From: Albimonas marina
Lineage (GTDB): Bacteria > Pseudomonadota > Alphaproteobacteria > Rhodobacterales > Rhodobacteraceae
DNA: 64,000 bases
Direction of reading: 5' to 3'
Assembly: GCF_029223255.1 (NCBI RefSeq)
Contig: NZ_JARHUC010000002.1
Coordinates: forward strand, 783,011 to 847,010
The position numbers and the translations under genes were made by a program. This document shows positions 60,680 to 64,000 of the stretch, in pieces. The number at the start of each line of letters is the position of its first letter. Position 1 is the first letter of the stretch. The notes under the pieces are model-generated. The model was not told the origin of the DNA. It worked only from the letters and a program-made list of their open reading frames with translations, and searched no databases.

Positions 60680-61816
60680 ATGCAGGAGCTTAGAGTCTTT
60701 GTTCTCGGCCGGATGGTGCCAGAAGGCGACTTTGCCGGAGATAATTACCGTTATGTTAGAAGAACCAAAACAGTTAGTGTCGCGAGTATCATTGAAGGCG
60801 CAGCAGCTGCTCTTTACGCAGATGGAAAAATGACCGATCCGGAAGGGATTCGTGTTTTTGCCCCTGAGGCAGATAATCGAACCAATATCGTCCTCTCCGT
60901 TTTAAATCACATAGAAAGCAGCGATCTTGTCATCGTCGATGTAAGCGATGAAAGTCCCAGTGTGATATATGAGCTTGGCGCAGTGAACGCACTTGGAAAA
61001 CCCTATATCCTTGTCACAGGAGATAGCCTTCCATTCTACCTCCTACAAAGTCGCGCGATAATGCAATTCGCTTTTAAGGATGAGTACGATCCATCTGAGC
61101 AGAGCCATGTCGAACTTCGGAACCGGTTGCTCGACAACTACCGGAGCCCAGATGGTGCCGGCTTTAGCGAAAGTGTGTTCTCAGCCTATTTCCAGGGACT
61201 ACCGATTGTTAATATCGCTGGCCCCGCCGGGATAGCTACGGGCTACCATGTCAATACACTGTATCGGTTTGGTCGATCAGGATCAGGTTTCCTGCAGAAG
61301 GTTACGAAAGTTGTCGAGGATAGAGGCGGCGCCAGTCCGACGGTGTGGGAGGGGCGGCTGACAGCTCTCGTAGTAGTCATTCCCGATATTGTAGAGATCG
61401 ACAATTTCGATGATGCTCGACACGATCTTGAGTTCGCACTTGAGAGTGAAGGACTACCCACAATGTCCGCTTCAATTCTGGAAAAGCAGGAGGAAGGAGA
61501 ATATAATAAGTTCGGATTTGGCGGCATGATGCTGCGAGACCGGCCAGATATCGTGATTGATATTCCAAGAACGGTCTATCCACTTTCAATGGTCCCCCGG
61601 GTGCGGATCGCCAGAGAAAATGAAAATAGGTTCGGGGCTCCTGCCGGACGGCGCAGGCAGATCCGGCGGCTTATGCGAGAGTTTAAAGCGATCTTGGACT
61701 GGAATATAGCCAACGAGCGAGCGCAAAACGACGGTGCCTGGACACGGATTCATTTTGTTGCCCAAGCAAACGCGGCCAGCTACATTCGTAAACTGGTGGA
61801 CAAATCGCTTGGCTAA
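60680..61816 (+). CDS. Candidate CBASS-type effector: TIR/NDT-like domain fused to a STING-like domain
   Basis: 378 residues. The N-terminal domain (about 1-165) has VFVLGRMVPEG and SDLVIVDVSDESPSVIYELG with AVNALGKPYILV, the pattern of nucleoside 2-deoxyribosyltransferase-like and TIR-like NAD-cleaving folds; E98 is the candidate catalytic residue. The C-terminal part (about 185-345) is laid out like prokaryotic STING: GIATGYHVNTLYRF, strand LTALVVVIPDIVE, then DIVIDIPRTVYPL (compare DIPTTL in bacterial STING) and final helix RQIRRLMREFKAILDWN. This is recognition by pattern only, not by search. No cyclase (CD-NTase) gene is in the window. The gene is AT-rich and ends at a terminator. Confidence 0.6.
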   Translation: MQELRVFVLGRMVPEGDFAGDNYRYVRRTKTVSVASIIEGAAAALYADGKMTDPEGIRVFAPEADNRTNIVLSVLNHIESSDLVIVDVSDESPSVIYELGAVNALGKPYILVTGDSLPFYLLQSRAIMQFAFKDEYDPSEQSHVELRNRLLDNYRSPDGAGFSESVFSAYFQGLPIVNIAGPAGIATGYHVNTLYRFGRSGSGFLQKVTKVVEDRGGASPTVWEGRLTALVVVIPDIVEIDNFDDARHDLEFALESEGLPTMSASILEKQEEGEYNKFGFGGMMLRDRPDIVIDIPRTVYPLSMVPRVRIARENENRFGAPAGRRRQIRRLMREFKAILDWNIANERAQNDGAWTRIHFVAQANAASYIRKLVDKSLG

Positions 61817-61824
61817 ACGAGCAA

Positions 61825-61847
61825 GGGGCGGCCTAGCCGCCCCTTTT
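61825..61847 (+). terminator. Rho-independent terminator after the TIR/STING-like gene
   Basis: GGGGCGGC (61825-61832) and GCCGCCCC (61836-61843) form an 8-bp stem with a CTA loop followed by TTTT. It lies 8 nt after the stop. Confidence 0.88.
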
Positions 61848-62221
61848 CACCACTACAGTTTTCACTGCCAGATTGATGTTTGTGGTCCGGACTGTCTCTT
61901 CACCATAGCTTTAGCCGTAGGTGGGCACCGTTCAGTCTCTACACCTTCTCCCAAAGGAAGCTTGGCTCGCGATCACCAGATAAGGCTTTCCCGAATTTGA
62001 TGCCAGAACCCGCACCGTTTCCAGAGCGGGCGCCCGGAGATTATGGTGATGCAACACTGCCGAGTTTGTCAAGAATTGCCTTAACGCCCTCAGGATGGCC
62101 TTGCGGGAATTCTATGGCGTCGGCTCCAGCGCCACCATTCCTTGTCCTTGCCGGTCACAGCGGTTCATCTCTAAACTCGGAGAGTAGGCGACGGCCGATT
62201 GCAGATTAATCAGAAATCCGT
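61848..62221. other. Intergenic region before the four-TM gene
   Basis: About 370 bp with no supported gene. The short frames on either strand lack a ribosome-binding site. It should hold the promoter of the next operon. Confidence 0.45.
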
Positions 62222-63361
62222 ATGGGATTCCGGACCATGGACAAAAGGTATAACTTTGACTTGCTTTGCAACGAGGGCGATGAGGCATACCTGCGATCGC
62301 AGTATCCCGACATTGCCGATCGAGTTATTTGGCCGGAGCTTCGCTCCACATTTGTTGAGCATGAAGAAAAAGCGAAGCGAATGAAGCGAGCATCTCGCAG
62401 CAGTAGCTTTATCGGCATCGCACTGATCGTTTTATCTCTCCTCGTAACCCTAGTCGGCACATCTGAGCTCACAAAAGTTTTCGTGCAAGAGAGCCGCCTA
62501 ATAAGCAATGCAGTCGCCAGCCTAGCTGCAGCTCTGCTCGTCTCAGGCCTACTATTCGGACGAGGCGTTGTGCTTAGCAGAAAGCGCGATGAGTGGCTCA
62601 CAGAACGTCAGCAAGCTGAGAGGCTACGGCAATTCCATTTCCAATTCATGATATCGCATGTTGACCTACTCTGCGCGCGCGCAGTGCAGACCAAGGTCTC
62701 CTGGGACAAGATTCGCGAGAAAGAGCTCGAGCGCGTCAGGCGAACCCTGTCGGGGAACACCTACACGAAGCAAGTTAAGGACGACCAAGACCTCAGCGAA
62801 ACATTTATCGCCGACATGAATCGACTGCGAAACGTCAAGGATTTTCAATCGGTCGATTCAAATAAATTTCAGCAATTTAAGCTATACTATCGAGAATTTA
62901 GGATGGACTGGCAAGAGGACTATGTCGATATTCAATTTGAAGAACGCGCCTCACCCATCTCGGCGACAGGTTCTCTATTTGAACGAGAAAAGTTTGCCAA
63001 CGCGGTGGAGCATGCTGCGACCTTAGGGATTGTCCTTTTTCAGTTTGGGGCGGTTCTTTGTCAAATCCTGGATGACCCGCACAGCCCCATAACACAAGCG
63101 TTAGTTCTTGGTTCTAGCGTGCTTGCGATTACAATCGTGGGGCTCCATGCTTTCCGGGACGGGACATCTGTGACAGATGACCTAGTACGCTACCGGCACT
63201 ACAGTTCAAAGTTGAAGCATGCTCGGCGCGCCTTTGACGAGGCGGATAGGGAACATGATGAATCAGGTGTCCTCGCAGCAGCAATGCGCATCGAGGAGGC
63301 CGCATACTTTGAGATGCGTGAATTTTTGATCGCGCACAGCAAACCGAAGTTGTCTCTGTAA
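62222..63361 (+). CDS. Four-TM protein resembling SMODS-associated S-4TM proteins
   Basis: 379 residues; ATG 62237 is an alternative start. Two membrane helices lie near the N-terminus (about 62-80 and 93-114) and two near the C-terminus (about 265-285 and 295-312), with a long soluble helical middle (LRQFHFQFMISHVDLLCARAV…) between the pairs. This topology is that of the S-4TM group found in nucleotide-second-messenger defence systems, where it is thought to act as a membrane effector. The neighbourhood of a STING-like protein fits, but no cyclase is seen. The assignment is by topology only. Confidence 0.5.
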   Translation: MGFRTMDKRYNFDLLCNEGDEAYLRSQYPDIADRVIWPELRSTFVEHEEKAKRMKRASRSSSFIGIALIVLSLLVTLVGTSELTKVFVQESRLISNAVASLAAALLVSGLLFGRGVVLSRKRDEWLTERQQAERLRQFHFQFMISHVDLLCARAVQTKVSWDKIREKELERVRRTLSGNTYTKQVKDDQDLSETFIADMNRLRNVKDFQSVDSNKFQQFKLYYREFRMDWQEDYVDIQFEERASPISATGSLFEREKFANAVEHAATLGIVLFQFGAVLCQILDDPHSPITQALVLGSSVLAITIVGLHAFRDGTSVTDDLVRYRHYSSKLKHARRAFDEADREHDESGVLAAAMRIEEAAYFEMREFLIAHSKPKLSL

Positions 63362-63376
63362 GGGCGAGGAGGAACA

Positions 63377-63787
63377 ATGGCCTTTGGTTGGACCTACCGA
63401 AAAAGTGGGCTCGGACTGCGCGATGATGACTTTTCATGGCAAGGCTCCGCAGAGATCGATCCACGATTTTTTCTTCGTCGGTCGAAAACTGAGCCTAAGA
63501 AAATAACTGACCTCATACTCGGAAATCTTCCCGACAACAAAATCGAAACTCTGCTTGCTGAATTTCTGATGGCAACAGGCGGATTGATGGATGACTGCTT
63601 AATTTTTACCTCCATCGGAACGAAGAGCGACAAGCATGACGACACAGTAGCCACATTTGATCGGATCGCCAGTATCAGTTCCAAATCTGCCGCTCTGGCC
63701 GGCCGCACTACAGAAAACATCTTCCTCGATCCGGATGGCGATTACTGGAACGCAGTACTCATACTCCGGCCAGCTAGCCTACCATAG
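63377..63787 (+). CDS. Hypothetical protein coupled to the four-TM gene
   Basis: 136 residues with GAGGAGG seven bases before the ATG and 15 bp after the four-TM gene, so in one operon with it. The sequence is soluble and mixed alpha/beta (IDPRFFLRRSKTEPKKITDLI, SIGTKSDKHDDTVATFD, ENIFLDPDGDYWNAVLIL). No family is recognised. It may be a partner or immunity protein of the membrane protein. Confidence 0.65.
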   Translation: MAFGWTYRKSGLGLRDDDFSWQGSAEIDPRFFLRRSKTEPKKITDLILGNLPDNKIETLLAEFLMATGGLMDDCLIFTSIGTKSDKHDDTVATFDRIASISSKSAALAGRTTENIFLDPDGDYWNAVLILRPASLP

Positions 63788-63899
63788 CTCAATGGCAATT
63801 TACCCCTTTCTTCTTAATTGAACTCTTGCCTCCCGGCGCGATTATATCTCATCACCTTTGATTAAACCCGTCCACTTAGAGCGTGTTTGAGAAGCCTGT

Positions 63900-64000
63900 T
63901 CAGCGCCTCCTGACGAGGGTGGCGATGGCGGCGACGGTGATGAGGGCTTCGGCGACGCGGGTGATCTGCTCGTAGTCCCGGACCAGACGTCTGCATTTCA
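63900..64000 (-). pseudogene. IS5-family transposase, C-terminal end (cut by window edge)
   Basis: The last 32 codons read KCRRLVRDYEQITRVAEALI…and end at TGA 63902-63900. RRLVRDYE is the region after the catalytic Glu in IS5-family transposases. The rest lies beyond the window, so completeness is unknown. GAGCGTGTTTGAGAAGC at 63880-63896 is probably the IS end. It is listed as a fragment only because of the edge. Confidence 0.75.

Larger units (their letters stand above)
36894..64000. mobile_element. Genomic island inserted in tRNA-Lys (right end outside window)
   Basis: The island is bounded on the left by the truncated tRNA-Lys and an adjacent integrase. Its codon use and base composition vary and several genes are visibly AT-richer than the chromosome (for example 39616-40356, 53909-56075, 60680-63787). 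It carries three tyrosine recombinases, at least six IS remnants or copies and many defence-like genes. No second copy of the tRNA 3' half is found up to 64000, so the right junction is not seen. The island is probably a composite of several insertions. Confidence 0.75.

Overview
The window looks like a very GC-rich alphaproteobacterial chromosome that changes abruptly into a mobile, defence-rich genomic island at about 36.9 kb. The left 36.5 kb has almost uniform G/C third positions, short overlapping start/stop junctions and alphaproteobacterial-style gene sets (Liv-type ABC transporter, TctCBA, Bug-type binding protein, PEP-mutase-like lyases). A Rhodobacterales-like host is an inference, not proven.

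Positions 1-14040 form a catabolic cluster. On the minus strand a GntR/UTRA regulator (7197-8018) precedes a Tat-exported binding protein, livH-livM-livG-livF, an isocitrate-lyase/PEP-mutase-family lyase and a hydantoinase-B-like subunit that runs off the left edge. On the plus strand an Old-Yellow-Enzyme/Fe-S flavoprotein, an epimerase and a LeuC/LeuD-like hydro-lyase pair follow, with an SDR on the minus strand between the epimerase and leuC-like gene. The pairing of an aconitase-type dehydratase with a PEPM-type lyase suggests uptake and cleavage of a branched C5-C7 acid rather than leucine synthesis.

Positions 14266-36565 hold signalling and transport genes: a hybrid histidine kinase/response regulator/Hpt operon, a membrane alpha/beta hydrolase, a PRISE-like reductase, a lipoprotein L,D-transpeptidase, and a TctD-like regulator next to an unusual sensor kinase fused in frame to a periplasmic binding protein. 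These sit divergently from tctCBA across four 11-bp-phased TCAG repeats. An AbrB-family permease, two MFS transporters, a LuxR-HTH/GAF/GAF/nucleotide-cyclase protein, an NTF2-like protein and a second PEPM-family lyase follow.

From 36894 the sequence is an island inserted in a tRNA-Lys gene. The 3' half of the tRNA and its terminator lie on the chromosomal side, followed by a tyrosine integrase. The island carries an IS5-type transposase with a stop codon, an McrA-like HNH nuclease, an RloC-like ATPase, an IS630 fold-back remnant, a possible split HUH replication protein with DUF927 and HTH genes, two more tyrosine recombinases, three papain/transglutaminase-like proteins, a ClpP-like secreted protein, a HEPN protein beside a tRNA-like structure, a nested IS3/IS3/IS30 block, and a candidate TIR/NDT-like-STING effector followed by a four-TM protein of S-4TM type. 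The right end enters another IS5-type transposase. The island's other end and an intact tRNA-Lys are not in the window, so the island probably extends past 64 kb.
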